DNA of 64,000 nt from Eucalyptus grandis (taxonomy: Eukaryota > Streptophyta > Magnoliopsida > Myrtales > Myrtaceae). The stretch covers positions 9,380,559 to 9,444,558 of the forward strand of contig NC_052614.1 of NCBI RefSeq assembly GCF_016545825.1, written 5' to 3'. Each line of letters starts with the position of its first letter. Positions within the stretch are counted from its first letter, which is position 1. This document shows positions 22,774 to 32,924 of this stretch, in pieces. Below the pieces are notes generated by a model. That model did no database searches. It was not told where the DNA came from and was given only the letters and a program-made list of their open reading frames with translations. Made by a program: the position numbers and the translations under genes.

Positions 22774-24114
22774 TCAGGCTCTACCCTTTTCAAGTGCTCG
22801 AGCGAACTCCTCCAAATATTTCAATTGCGACTCCACGTTACCAAATATCTCCCGCATGGCCCATGCGTTCGCCCTCACTTCCTCTCCATTTGGCTCTACC
22901 ATGACCCACCTTATCGTCTCGGCTACCGAGTCACTCGTGAACGACCCGTCCCGGCCGTCCCTTGGCACTTCCGACCCGACCCGCCTCTCGTCCATTAGCC
23001 TTGCCATCAGCCCTTGGTCGGAGGCCTTGCCCGAGTGCCTCTATGACAGAGCTCCACCCGCAGTGCGTCAAGAACCCGCCGATCGATGGGTGGGCCAGGA
23101 TGTCGAGCTGAGGAACCCAGCCCACCCAGACGAGGCCTCGACCCGAGACCCGGCTTTCGAACCCAGAAGGGATACTGCTGCTGGGGCCTGCCTTTCGGCT
23201 ATCACCCAGACGAAGGGCAAACCTGACTTTTCAATCCCACATGCCAACTCGTGCATGAACTCTTGACTCAAAGCCACCTCGGTGCCGAGGGCGACATAGA
23301 ACACTGACTTCTCTTCCTTATCATCCAACCATTGCTTGAGCTCGCCCCATCTCCCGTCTCCTTCGTGGCGGCTTTTATTCTGGGGCGGCAAAAGCCCCAC
23401 CGGAACCACGGGTCTCGTGTAAAACTTCTTGAGTAGACTCAACGGCTTGGCCTCGAACTCGCTACAGGTCCTTATGGCCACGATATCGCAGCCCTGTATT
23501 GACCTGCCTAACCTTTCGAAAACTGACATGTTAGAGTTAGAGTCCACGAAATCCTCTTCGTTCATCACCTCATGAAGCCTGAACGCGACTTTAGTTGGGT
23601 AAGTAACCCACTGGGGAACGACCGTCAAGTCCTCTGCCGTCTTGGCTCGGGCCTGACCGTCAATCAGAAGAGATGGCGGGCCAATGAAGGCGAGGCTGGT
23701 AGCGCTGAATATGCTGAAGAACGCCGATTTAACACCGAGTTGTCTCGCCTTTTGGGGTAACCAGAAAGACATGACGTCTTGGATCACCCAGTTGACGTCC
23801 GAGTTCACAAGGAACTCGGCAACAGCTGGCTCGAGCATGTCGTATGCCTTCTTAAGGTAAGGGAACATGTTATGCGGCAGCTCGGAGGTCGACTCGGCAG
23901 AGTCGGGGAGGCCATGGACCCGAGGCAAGGGAAGCTCAACGAGGGTTATCGAGGGAGGGAGGTTCTGGGGGAGGTTCTGGAGGTTTTTCAAGGTGGAGAT
24001 GAAGGAGATGCGATGACCCTTTCGAGCTAAGAAGGTGGCGACCTCGAGGAAGGGCATGAGGTGGCCGTAAGCGAGCCATGGGAACATCGCAACGTGGAGC
24101 TTCTCTTTTTCCAT
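22774..24114 (-). pseudogene. UGT pseudogene C, lineage I, two offsetting frameshifts
   Basis: Starts normally ([20 protein letters not shown]) and is intact through FVWVI, about 300 residues. A 1-bp loss near 23206 (cggctatcaccc versus cggcttatcaccc in the sister at 39.4 kb) shifts the frame through the sugar-nucleotide box. A 29-bp deletion near 23027 (gtcggag joined to gccttgcc) restores the frame, so the last 77 residues, [17 protein letters not shown] onward, are in phase to the stop at 22774. The deletion removes the RALILFSGGSS part of the PSPG box. A 3-bp insertion lies close to the first shift. The His and Asp catalytic residues remain, but the donor site is destroyed. The closest relative is the intact gene at 38.9-40.3 kb. 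Confidence 0.92.
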
Positions 24115-24184
24115 GGTGGTTTGTGGAAGGAAGTCGAAGTGAGAGAGAAATTTTAAAAGAGAAACCAGCTGGCGATGGAACGCG

Positions 24185-24247
24185 CACGTGCCTCTAATCG
24201 GCGCACGTGCCGGGAGAGAATGAGATTAGTCTCCTTCGCTACACGTG
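24185..24247 (-). promoter_or_regulatory. Three CACGTG boxes upstream of UGT C
   Basis: Palindromic G-boxes lie at 24185-24190, 24204-24209 and 24242-24247, the first 71 bp upstream of the start codon. The first two are spaced 19 bp, as in the other lineage I copies with this promoter. In plants, bZIP and bHLH factors bind CACGTG. The role here is inferred. Confidence 0.7.
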
Positions 24248-24326
24248 CGATTTTTTTGCAAGGAAATGGCATTGTAACGTAAGAGCGAATGTTTGTTATA
24301 CGCAAAAGAAGAAAGCAAAAGTCTTA

Positions 24327-25035
24327 GGCTCCCATTTATTTAGCCGAAACCTACTTCTAAAAAAATATTTTCTAGATTTTTTGATATTTATTTCACGGAA
24401 AATGAATTGATCAGGAAAATTATTTTCTATTAATGAAAAAAAGATTTATAAGATAGGAAAAACATTTTCCACTTTTTCGAGTAGGGAAAACATTTTCAAT
24501 CGGAAAACATTTTCCACACTCACTCTCTCTTATCTCACACTTCTGCTGGCTCCCTCTTCTTTCTTTTTTTTTTTTTCCCTTCTGTTTCAACCTGTTGCCG
24601 AACACTATGACCGTCAGCAACCAACCATAGGCTAGCTTGAGCTGGTTGCTTGCCAGATTAGAGAGCGTGAGCCTCGGTGAGGCTTGAGTACTCAAGCTCA
24701 CCTTTGGCCGATCATCGAGTGTCAGCATGGTTGGCAACTAACTGAAGGGGTTGGCGATTGGTCCAAGAAGAAGGAGGTAAAGAAAAATAAAAGGAAAAAA
24801 ATAAGTTAAGAAAATTAAAATTTTGATTTTTCTTTCTAAAATAAAGAAAAATTATCTAAAGGAATACACGGAGGAAAATCAAATCAAATTTTTCATACCA
24901 AGTAGTGAAAAATATTTTCCTAGTTCATTTTCAAGTTTCAACCGAATATTAGAAAATATTGTCATTTTTCTGAAAAATGACTTCCAAAAAATAATTTCCA
25001 AAAATACTATATTTTTAATAAAACGAACGGAGTTT
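24327..25035. mobile_element. hAT-like non-autonomous element upstream of UGT C
   Basis: It is flanked by 8-bp near-repeats AAGTCTTA (24319-24326) and AAGTCTTG (25036-25043). The ends are ggctcccatttattt and, on the other strand, aaactccgttcgtttt. The interior is AT-rich with a small GC core (24590-24750) and no transposase. The same insertion occupies the same place upstream of UGT E (40509-41231), and its left end lies upstream of UGT I at 63842, so it predates those duplications. Confidence 0.75.
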
Positions 25036-25043
25036 AAGTCTTG

Positions 25044-25599
25044 AGTGACCGTAAAAAATGGCTCATTTCGTGATAACTTGAATGTCTTAAAAATAAGAAC
25101 TCACCTCCCTAGGAAAATCGATTGATGTACTAACACAAGTAGTTCGAGAATGCCTTGGTCTTTAGATATTTGAGTCGAACGGTTTCCACATTTGTGCCTT
25201 TTCAATAACAACTATCCATTTAGAAATCGCCTCGATGGAAGGCAGTTAAGGGCACAACAAGGTCTAAGTCAAAGCTTATGTTTGGAAAATATACCATCAA
25301 TACATGATGGGATTGTGTTAGTAGAGTGCGCCCATAATAGCCATTGAACCTCCGCGCGTTTCTATTGCATGCAAACTTGAATAATGGGTGGGGGTTAGAT
25401 TTATTTTACGTCATGTTTTCCACACACGATTCTAATTCATACTTGAATCCTGTTCTTCAATGCATGATTAGATTAGTTTGTTTTTGTCATACACGGCCCA
25501 TATCTAATTGATAGGACCCGGTGTTGCCCCTTAATGGCAATAATAATCGAGGATGGCGTCTCAAATGAGTTTGGCCCCATTCTAGGACCACAAGTTCAA
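25044..25599. other. Intergenic stretch between UGT C promoter and pseudogene D1
   Basis: Non-coding; paralogous to 41240-41799 and about 57540-58282. It contains ctcaaatgagtttggcccca just before the pseudogene. Confidence 0.6.
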
Positions 25600-26045
25600 T
25601 GACTCAAGGCTCTGCCCCTTTCAAGTGCCCGAGTGTGCTCATCCACATACTCGAATTGCAACTTCATGTTGCCAAGTATCTCCCTCACGGCCCATGCACT
25701 CGTCCTCGGCTCCTCTGACCCCCCTAATCGTACCGGCTACCAAGTCACTAGTGAGTGGCCCCTCTCATTCATCCATTAGCACCTCTTATTCGACCCGCAT
25801 CTCATCCATCAGTCTCGCCATCAACCGTTGGTCTGAGCTCCCATAGTAAACAAGATCGGCGCCTGGCCCTCCCTGGGTGCCTCTACAACCAAGCTCCAAC
25901 GCGACGATGCGCCAAGAACCCGCTGATCGACACCCAGACTTCCGGACCCAAAAGAGATCATGCCGGAGCAAGCCTTCTGCCCTACTCACCTGAACAGAGG
26001 GCAAACTTAATTGCCCCATTCCACTACCTGGCCAAGTTTGAGGAA
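25600..26045 (-). pseudogene. UGT pseudogene D1, lineage II, C-terminal half, heavily decayed
   Basis: Only scattered words of the C-terminal domain remain, in different frames: an end resembling MREILGNMKLQFEYV, a decayed PSPG region (SSRWSLVV..AL) and LPSVQV. It carries many frameshifts and small deletions, and the N-terminal domain is absent. The copy at 41.8 kb shows the same damage, so the decay predates the block duplication. Confidence 0.8.
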
Positions 26046-26865
26046 ACTGCGCAATTGATTTTTCATTAAAATCAGGACATAATCAGTCCCTTATCATCTT
26101 GGCAAGAAAGAACATCAAGTTTTAGCTTGAGAAGTGATTGGGTAACGGTTTTTAATCTACTGTGAAAATAACAGTTTATTCTGCACCACAAAAAATCAAA
26201 ATTCAAATAATTTTATTCTTACGGTAGCACAAAAAGTGTTGAGCTAGCCAATCTCTTTTAGCTTTACTCATCTCCAGGATTATACATAGTAATTGATCCA
26301 TAATATGCTAAGAGTGTGAGGGAGTCAGTAACACTAAAATTGAATTTCTTATTTTCACGGCTTTACTTTTTTATTGATAGCAAGTCATGGCATAAGTGAC
26401 TTCTTACTTTTCGTCTTTTAGTTTTTAGGGCTTTGTTAATATAACAATTTTTGGTTATTGTAAGAATAATAGTTAGTTATGAGCCACAAATTTTTAAAGG
26501 AGTGGGCTCCATATCAATTTATTATTTATTATTTGATTTTTTAATCTAAAATAGATTGTTTTTCTCAAAGTAAATTAAAGACTACCACTCGATCATTTTT
26601 CTAATTTTTACTAAAAACTAGTATTTTGAACCGTCCGAAGGGCTATTCCACGATTTGTCTTATAGTTTTTTAGCGCTAACCAACTAGAGGGAAATACACA
26701 AAACTTTATAGGATGAATGTATAAATGGATAACCATAGTGAAATATCTACTTATTGTACGAAGTCATTTATTTAATTTCAAACCACACGATTATCTTGTC
26801 TTTTCCGTACGCGGGGGAACGCACACGGCCCCATATCCCATGTGCTCCCAACTAAGCTAACATGA
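26046..26865. other. AT-rich intergenic DNA, paralogous to 42285-43267
   Basis: No gene. It matches the sister block closely but lacks the SINE found there. The uninterrupted site lies near 26583-26596 (ctaccactcgatca). Confidence 0.65.
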
Positions 26866-26979
26866 TCTGAGGAGGGAGCTTCTCCAGATAGAAGGTGGCG
26901 ACATCGAGGAAGGGCATGAGGTGGCGTAAGCAAGCCATGGGAACATCGGTACGTGAAGCTTCTTCTCTTCGTTTTCCAT
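26866..26979 (-). pseudogene. UGT pseudogene F', lineage II, start joined to end by an internal deletion
   Basis: Begins at 26979 as MENEEKKLHVPMFPWLAYA, loses frame after about 19 codons through a 1-bp deletion, and reaches ATFY-type sequence. It then joins the last codons and the 3' flank (gatctgaggagggagcttctc) at about 26885. Almost the whole gene body is deleted. The full-length but damaged sister is at 43268-45644. A TATA-like run lies at 27079-27092. Confidence 0.88.
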
Positions 26980-27761
26980 GGCAGTGGCTGTGAACACTAC
27001 TTTTTCATTTGACGTGTGTGGTGGTGATGTGACTAGCGAGTGAATTCGAATGCAATGGAGAATGAGCTCTCTCTTCATATATATATATATATAAAAGAAC
27101 TACGTATGGTGCTTTAAAATTCTAATTAATATTGGCATAAATTAACTTGCGTTTAGATGTTTATAACTTATTACATGAGACTAAAGACTCCATTCGTTTT
27201 GTGAAAAAGGTTTTTCTGAAAAACATTTTCTGGATTTTTCGGTATTTGTTTCATGGAAAAAAAAACTATATACATAATCCAACATGCCAATATTTGAATT
27301 TTTTTTTAAGGCAAGAAAGGAGTTGAATTAATAACGATATGTGATTTATGCAATATTAGTAAAGTCAAAAGTAGAGGTGGCTGCAGCCAAGGTAGCTAAT
27401 AATTATCTTTGAGATTTCATATCTTCTCTTCATGTGCATTGACTTAGATGATTCAAGGGAGAGAAGTAACTTCTTATTCTGTTAAACTTTTGATGTACCA
27501 AAACAAATATCACACGAGATAAACTATCAAGAAACAATTTATGACCAGCTGAAAAGATTTAGGTACTTTACTTTCCAATTGAGGAGGGAATATCATTAAT
27601 ATAAATTGAGTGTTATATTTCTGTTTAGATAAACTATCTAAGTCAAATAGAGTGAATTTAGAGTTTTTTCATTCCTAAGCATTTGGATTTTATGAATGAA
27701 TGGTGGATATAACTAATATTATATAGTGCATAAATTTGTATAATTTTGTTAAAAAATTTTA
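26980..27761. other. Promoter side of pseudogene F' and AT-rich flank
   Basis: Non-coding; paralogous to 45645-46419, including catatatatata upstream of the pseudogene start and caaatatcacacgagataaa further on. Confidence 0.6.
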
Positions 27762-28318
27762 GGTCCTGTTTGATAATCGGCCAAGCAGTGACTATTTCTA
27801 TTCTTTTGTTACTCTGAACAAAAAAGAAACAAAAATTTGTTTGTTAATGTCAGTTAATTTTTTTGTTCTTCGGAATAAATTTAGAATAGAATCAAGAAAA
27901 AAAAAGTTGCTTCTTTATTCTTAGATACAATTCGAGAATCAAGTAATTTTCTTTATTTTCTTCCATTTCTTTTATTCTTTTCTTTTTCTTATTCCTCCTC
28001 CGCAACGCGGTGGTCGGGCTCCCTTGAGGCTAGCGAGGTAATTGATTCTAGTTTGGCTGGAGATAAGCTAAAGGAAGAAGAAGAGGAGGAAAAAAGAAAA
28101 GAAAAAAATTGAGAAAATATAATAAAATTATTAAAAAAATTAAAAAAATTCTAGGTTACAAAAAAATTGAGAATTGTATAAACGCATTTTTATTTCGAAA
28201 ATAAAAATTTATAATTACTAAAGAATTTCAAATACTCAAAAAACTTATCCCGGAAATAGAATAAAAAAATTTTGAGTAGAAATTATCCTCATAAATAGAA
28301 TAATTACTAAATAGGTCT
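27762..28318. mobile_element. PIF/Harbinger-like MITE (first paralogue)
   Basis: The left end is ggtcctgtttgataatc and the right end, on the other strand, is agacctatttagtaatt. TTA flanks both sides (27759-27761 and 28319-28321). The interior is AT-rich with a small GC core near 28005-28040. The same insertion sits at 46420-46997 in the sister block, so it is older than that duplication. Confidence 0.75.
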
Positions 28319-28372
28319 TTAGTGGAACTTGAGGTGAATCCGATGAATTTTGGAAAAATTAATTTACTTGAT

Positions 28373-28495
28373 CTAATAAAGAAGCTCTAATTTGAGGGCA
28401 GCGACGCGAGCTTGTTTAGCAACACGCATTTGTTCGGTGTTATCAGCCATTGTTGCCCTAGAACGAGTACGGATTGGCAATCTTGGGTGAGCCAT
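28373..28495 (-). pseudogene. Start of a Gypsy (Ogre/Tat-like) gag ORF, truncated
   Basis: A 40-residue frame starts MAHPRLPIRTRSRATMADNT and becomes a short helical stretch before running out at the junction with the UGT block (about 28381). A basic Arg/Ser-rich start followed by MADNTEQM resembles N-termini of plant Gypsy gag polyproteins. It lies just downstream of ORF1 in the same orientation, as in Ogre elements. The rest of gag-pol is absent. Confidence 0.55.
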
Positions 28496-28706
28496 GTTGT
28501 TACCTATCAATGTAAAAAATACAGTAAGCATGATAACAAATGAGATTGATCCATGACAACGGTCACTCGTTTATTTTATTAAGTGAAATCAAATTCCAAA
28601 GACATCAACTTAAAACGTTAAAATAACTCCCTAGGAAATTAAATTCCTAAAACATCAATCTAAGAAATTGAAATAACACCTTAAAGCCAGAACTAAACTC
28701 CTAAAT

Positions 28707-31700
28707 CTAGCGACTCTTTTCCATATACAATTGGGAGATCACAGTAGTTTGAAGCTTCTTGTTCTGCCAAACCAACTTAGAGATTCGAGCCTCCTTCCTT
28801 TCCACCGTTTCTTCAAGACATTCAATTTGTGCTTTACGAGTGGGCTTCATGGTCACTTCAGGTATCACGGGAAGTAGAGCTTGAGGGATCTCATGATGGT
28901 GGATATAATAATCCGAGGCATGAAAAACCCTCTCTTTTCCTTTCAATCTTCTAGGCACCACTATTTTTTCCGGATGGCATTCCTTCCATGCATTTTCAAG
29001 ACGCTCGATCTCATTGAGGTATTTGTGATCCTTGCGCACGAAGCGGGCTTGAAACAGATCCACTCGGAGAGGAGGTGGGATATCTTGGAGTACTCGATAC
29101 TGGCGGGCCGCTCTATAAGGATAGAAAGATGTTACACCAATAATTCCCATAAGTGGAATTGGATTATCTGTCTTGCAAGAGAAACGAGCCACGCTAACAT
29201 GGAACCATTTAGCATACCATAGGAAGCTCATGAGATCTCGGATCTTTAAGAAAAGTCACCCAATAGAAAAATGATTTTCTAGTATACTTTTTCTCTAAGA
29301 TTGAAAATCTCTTTATTGGGTAACTAGAATCATCAATTTCACCTCGATGCATGTGTCGCAACCTCTTTTTTTTCGGCGTCTGCAATCGGGTACGGGCGCC
29401 TAAGGAGGCTAATGGCTCGGCTGAAATTAATTATGCCCGGACTCTCCCAAGTCCACCAATTCACGACTTTAATAGTTTGAGTTTTTAACCCGTAAATCAA
29501 ATTTTAAATTGGAGTCGCCACTAATCGATTTGGGGTGGGTTGATTAGAAACCCAAGTGAAGTATCGGGAGAAATACTCACTCCTGCGCAACCAGAGAAAT
29601 TAGGATCGGGGACTTGATTACACTAGTTAATCACTAATGCCATTTCGGTACCTAATCTTGTTTAAATCCTGAGGTTTTTGGATGTTCGAGGGATTTTCCA
29701 TGCATTTTGGGAGGAAAAACATTTTTTGAGTCATTTTCTAATTTTTTGGACACAAAAGGGATTTTTTGGGGTTTTTTGGTATTTTTTTTGGAAAAATACA
29801 AGTCTTTTTGGTTTTTTCTGAATTTTTGGCTTTTTCATGAATTTTTGGCTTTTTTTGGATTTTTGGCATTTTTTGGAAAATATGAAATATTTTTGATATT
29901 TTTTATTTTTCGAAAAATAAATATTTTTAATATATTTTTTCGATTTTTTTGGAAATTAAAACATTTTTCGGTTTTCTAGAAATTAAAATATTTTTAATAT
30001 TTTTTTATAAATAAATTATTTTTGATTTTTTCTTTTTATTAAAATATTACATAATATAATATAAAAAAAAGCCGACCCGGTTCGGATCCGCTGCTTGGGT
30101 CCGACCTGGGTCGGCCCAAAACGCAGATGGGCCTGCTACGCGGGCCTGACTTTTTTTTTTTTTTTTTTTCAAAACGACGTCGTGGCCGGCGTTTGGGACG
30201 CTCGGCCCGGCCCAACGACTGGATCCATTGACCCGCCCGCGACCCGCTACCGCGAACCCTACCCGACCCGGATCCGATCGTGACTCGACTCCCGCCGCCC
30301 CTCGAATCTCGCGAAACCCTACCCGGTTCCGAGACCCGGGATCCGACTCGGCGACCGGAAAAATCGCAAACCCTAGGGTTTGCGAATCCGTGGCGCCGAG
30401 GGGGAACCGAGGTGCTTGGCGGCGACGGCGACTACGGCGGTGACGACGAAGACGATGGGAACCACGACGACAGCGACGCCGACAGAATGGGGGTGCGATG
30501 GGCGCAGGACGGCAGCGACGGTTTTTACCTTTTCTTGAACGGAGGCGATGACGGCGACGACAGGAGTTGATCTGCGACGGTGGCGGCCGCGGCGAGGGCA
30601 GACTGATGGCGGCGACCGTGGCGGACGACGACGGCGTCAGCGAGGCTTGGGCTCCGTCGATTTGATTGGGGCTCTCTCTCTCGGGCTCGAGCTCGCTCTT
30701 TGAGCTTTGGAGGAGAGGCAGCTCGAGGGGGACAAAGAGGATGGCGTTGGGATCTCGGTCGGGCGAACAGCGGTGGCATAGCGTCCGCGGCAGAAGAACA
30801 AAGAATACTAAAAAGACTAGATCCGAGGCGCAGATCTCGCGAAACCCTACCTCGGCCTCAATCTTCTCTCACTCGGGCGATCCGAGCCTCCACCGGCCGG
30901 ATCGACCTTCGAGGTCGCTTGCCGCCCGCCTTCCCGAAGTCTCTCGGTGGAAGGTGGGGTGAGCTCGCGACTCGAGCTCTCTCCCGCGCTTGCCCTTCAA
31001 CCCTTCCCGATGTCTCGAAGTGAAGGATCTCCGAGCTCGCCACGCCCTCCGACGATGCTTGCGGCCACCTATTTATAGGCGAAGGAACTCCGGTCGACGG
31101 AGGGGCTCGGTCGCCGGCCTCCGGCTTGCCCACCGGTTCCGCTTGGCTGAACCGGTGTCCCATCAAGCTTTCCAAACAAGCTCGCTCACCATTAATGGCG
31201 CCGCGATCTTATCCCCTCCGGCCAACGTCGGCCTACACTCCTCGGCCGTAGGCCGTCCTTCGCGCGTTGGCCTCCCTCGCGCGTGAGTTGCAGCGGCGAA
31301 GGAAAGGGAAGGAGGAAGAAGAAGAGAGAAAGGGGCCGGGCCGGGGGGTGAAGGAAAATGGGCCGTAGGGGCCACGCGGAGGGAGAAGAGAAGGAGAAAA
31401 AGATGGGCTGGGCTTTTGCTTTGCTTTTGTTTTGTTTATTATTATTTACTATCTGAAAAAGACAAATAAATGTAAAAAAAAAAAAACCTAATTAATTAAA
31501 AACGAAATTTAGGTGTTAACAGCATGAAATGACCAAACTCCTTCATGTGAGAAAGAAACCAAATTTGTAAAAGTTTAGGAGAGGCATTCATGATTTTTTT
31601 CTCCATTTTGTTTAAAACGGTTGATGGACAAAAATGTCTCAGCCAAAATCATGTTTATAAAGTTCATGCCAGCGCATGCTTGTCTGACCACCCGTGCAAT

Positions 31701-32183
31701 TGAAGGATTAATGGCATTTTGTCGACGAGGAAAGATTATAAATCCAAAGAATGCTAAGATGAATATCCTACCCTTTGGCGCATTGAAGATTGATTTAAAA
31801 ATGATCAGCCAAAAAGGAGAATGGGCATGCGTTACAATTAGCTTTCAAAACTTTCTTAACCTCATCAGTTTTAATTCTTAGAAATTGAGATAAAATCGAT
31901 GTGCGCTCCATACCAAGAGGTGGCCTAACAAGTTCAGTCTCAATGGGCATTCCTATGATAACGCTATACTCTTCCAAAGTGTTGGAGTTAGCTCATTTTT
32001 ACCAAAAATAAATGTAGCCGTCTCGAGACACCAAAAGTGTGATATAGTTTGCAAAACACCACTATGGACTCCAATATCCAAAAGGGGGATGAGCCGTCCC
32101 AAGATCGACTCCACATAATCCCGACCTTCTTTACTTAATTTGCCCCTCGAGCTCAATCTTGGGAGTTGGAATGAATTGAACAT
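28707..32183 (-). pseudogene. Retroelement ORF1, DUF7745-like, interrupted and frameshifted
   Basis: Pieces in order: start MFNSFQLPRLSSRGKLSKEG (32183); FIFGKNELTPTL; EEYSVIIGMPIETELV; FSFLADHF; then, one frame off, ILAFFGFIIFPRR and MILAETFLSI; KLLQIWFLSHMKEFGHFM. Next comes the solo LTR (31521-29354); then YPIKRFSILEKKYTRKSFFY, a frame change, and LWYAKWFHVSVARFSCKT with IPLMGIIGVTSFYPYRAARQ, to the stop at 28707 after a helical tail. The pattern ELTPTLEEYS plus a PLMG-type motif is what I recall of the DUF7745 family found with retroelements. The function is unknown. At least two frameshifts plus the insertion make it dead. Confidence 0.7.
29354..31521 (-). mobile_element. Gypsy-type solo LTR (about 2.17 kb) nested in ORF1
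   Basis: Read on the minus strand it starts TGTTAACACCTAAATTTCG and ends GGTTGCGACA. Perfect 5-bp repeats GCATG flank it (29349-29353 and 31522-31526). Removing it joins ...GGTCATTTCATGC to ATCGAGG in an open reading frame. There is no primer site beside it, so this is a solo LTR. Its end sequence and the word ggagtcgccactaatcg resemble the larger LTR at 32925-35448, so it is of the same group. A CCTATAAATAGG promoter motif lies near 31068-31079. The GC-rich stretch 30.1-31.4 kb is LTR sequence, not a gene. Confidence 0.88.
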
Positions 32184-32902
32184 TGGATCTCCCCATTGTA
32201 TATAGATTAAAACTCACGATCGACCTTTTGTCATGGACCAAAAGAAAGTGCAATAAAGTAAATAAATTGCATATTATAAGGTAAGAATACTTACTTCACC
32301 AAAAAAAAAAAAAAATGGCAACCACATTGACAGGCGCATGAGATGTGAGGCTTAACACCTAAACTACAAGGCTTAGCAAGTTAGAGCTAAGAGGATGGGC
32401 CGACTAGTCACAAGTCTTGAGTATAAATGTCGGTCCTCTTAACTATGGCTCAGTCAAAAGAAAATCCCATGGTCGCATAGTTTTGCGAACAAGGATAAAC
32501 GTTTTGACACCAAGAAAATTTTCGGGGTTGAGAAAGGTAACCTTTACATTGCGGTCTCGCGTTCAAGGTTGATTCATTTCTCAACACCATCCTAGAATCC
32601 TTAAATGCGGTCCAGGTCCGACGGCAGGTTGTGTGTGCAATGTGTAGTGCTAAAACAATTTGAAAATCATAAACAACAATTTATAATGCAAGCAACACTT
32701 CAATATATAAGAAAAACATTCAATCCCAACACCTTCCTACAAAACAAAGAGTCAACAAGCACTGCTCCCCTTATACCTCATTTCTGTAAAAATATTTAAC
32801 ACTTTATGTTAGGAGCGTACCTTGTTTCCATGCTGTCAAACAAAATATTTAAAAAAAAAGAAAAAAAAAGAAACAGGCCTATGTCTACTATGAGTTTTAA
32901 CT
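32184..32902 (-). other. Retrotransposon leader between primer site and ORF1
   Basis: Non-coding on either strand as far as I can see. It holds A-rich runs and no recognised domain. It corresponds to the long untranslated leader expected in this element type. Confidence 0.5.
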
Positions 32903-32921
32903 CTCCTTAGTGGAGTCGTCA
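32903..32921 (-). other. Primer binding site next to the 5' LTR
   Basis: On the minus strand, tgacgactccactaaggag follows the LTR end (…gcgaca) after three bases. It resembles the Arg-tRNA primer site (…CGACTCCACTGGGGA…) I recall from Ogre elements. Confidence 0.6.
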
Positions 32922-32924
32922 AGC

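Noticed and set aside
30228..31375. Long open frames on both strands in a GC-rich stretch
   Set aside because: They lie wholly within the solo LTR defined by GCATG flanks. Both strands are open because of composition, and no domain is recognisable.
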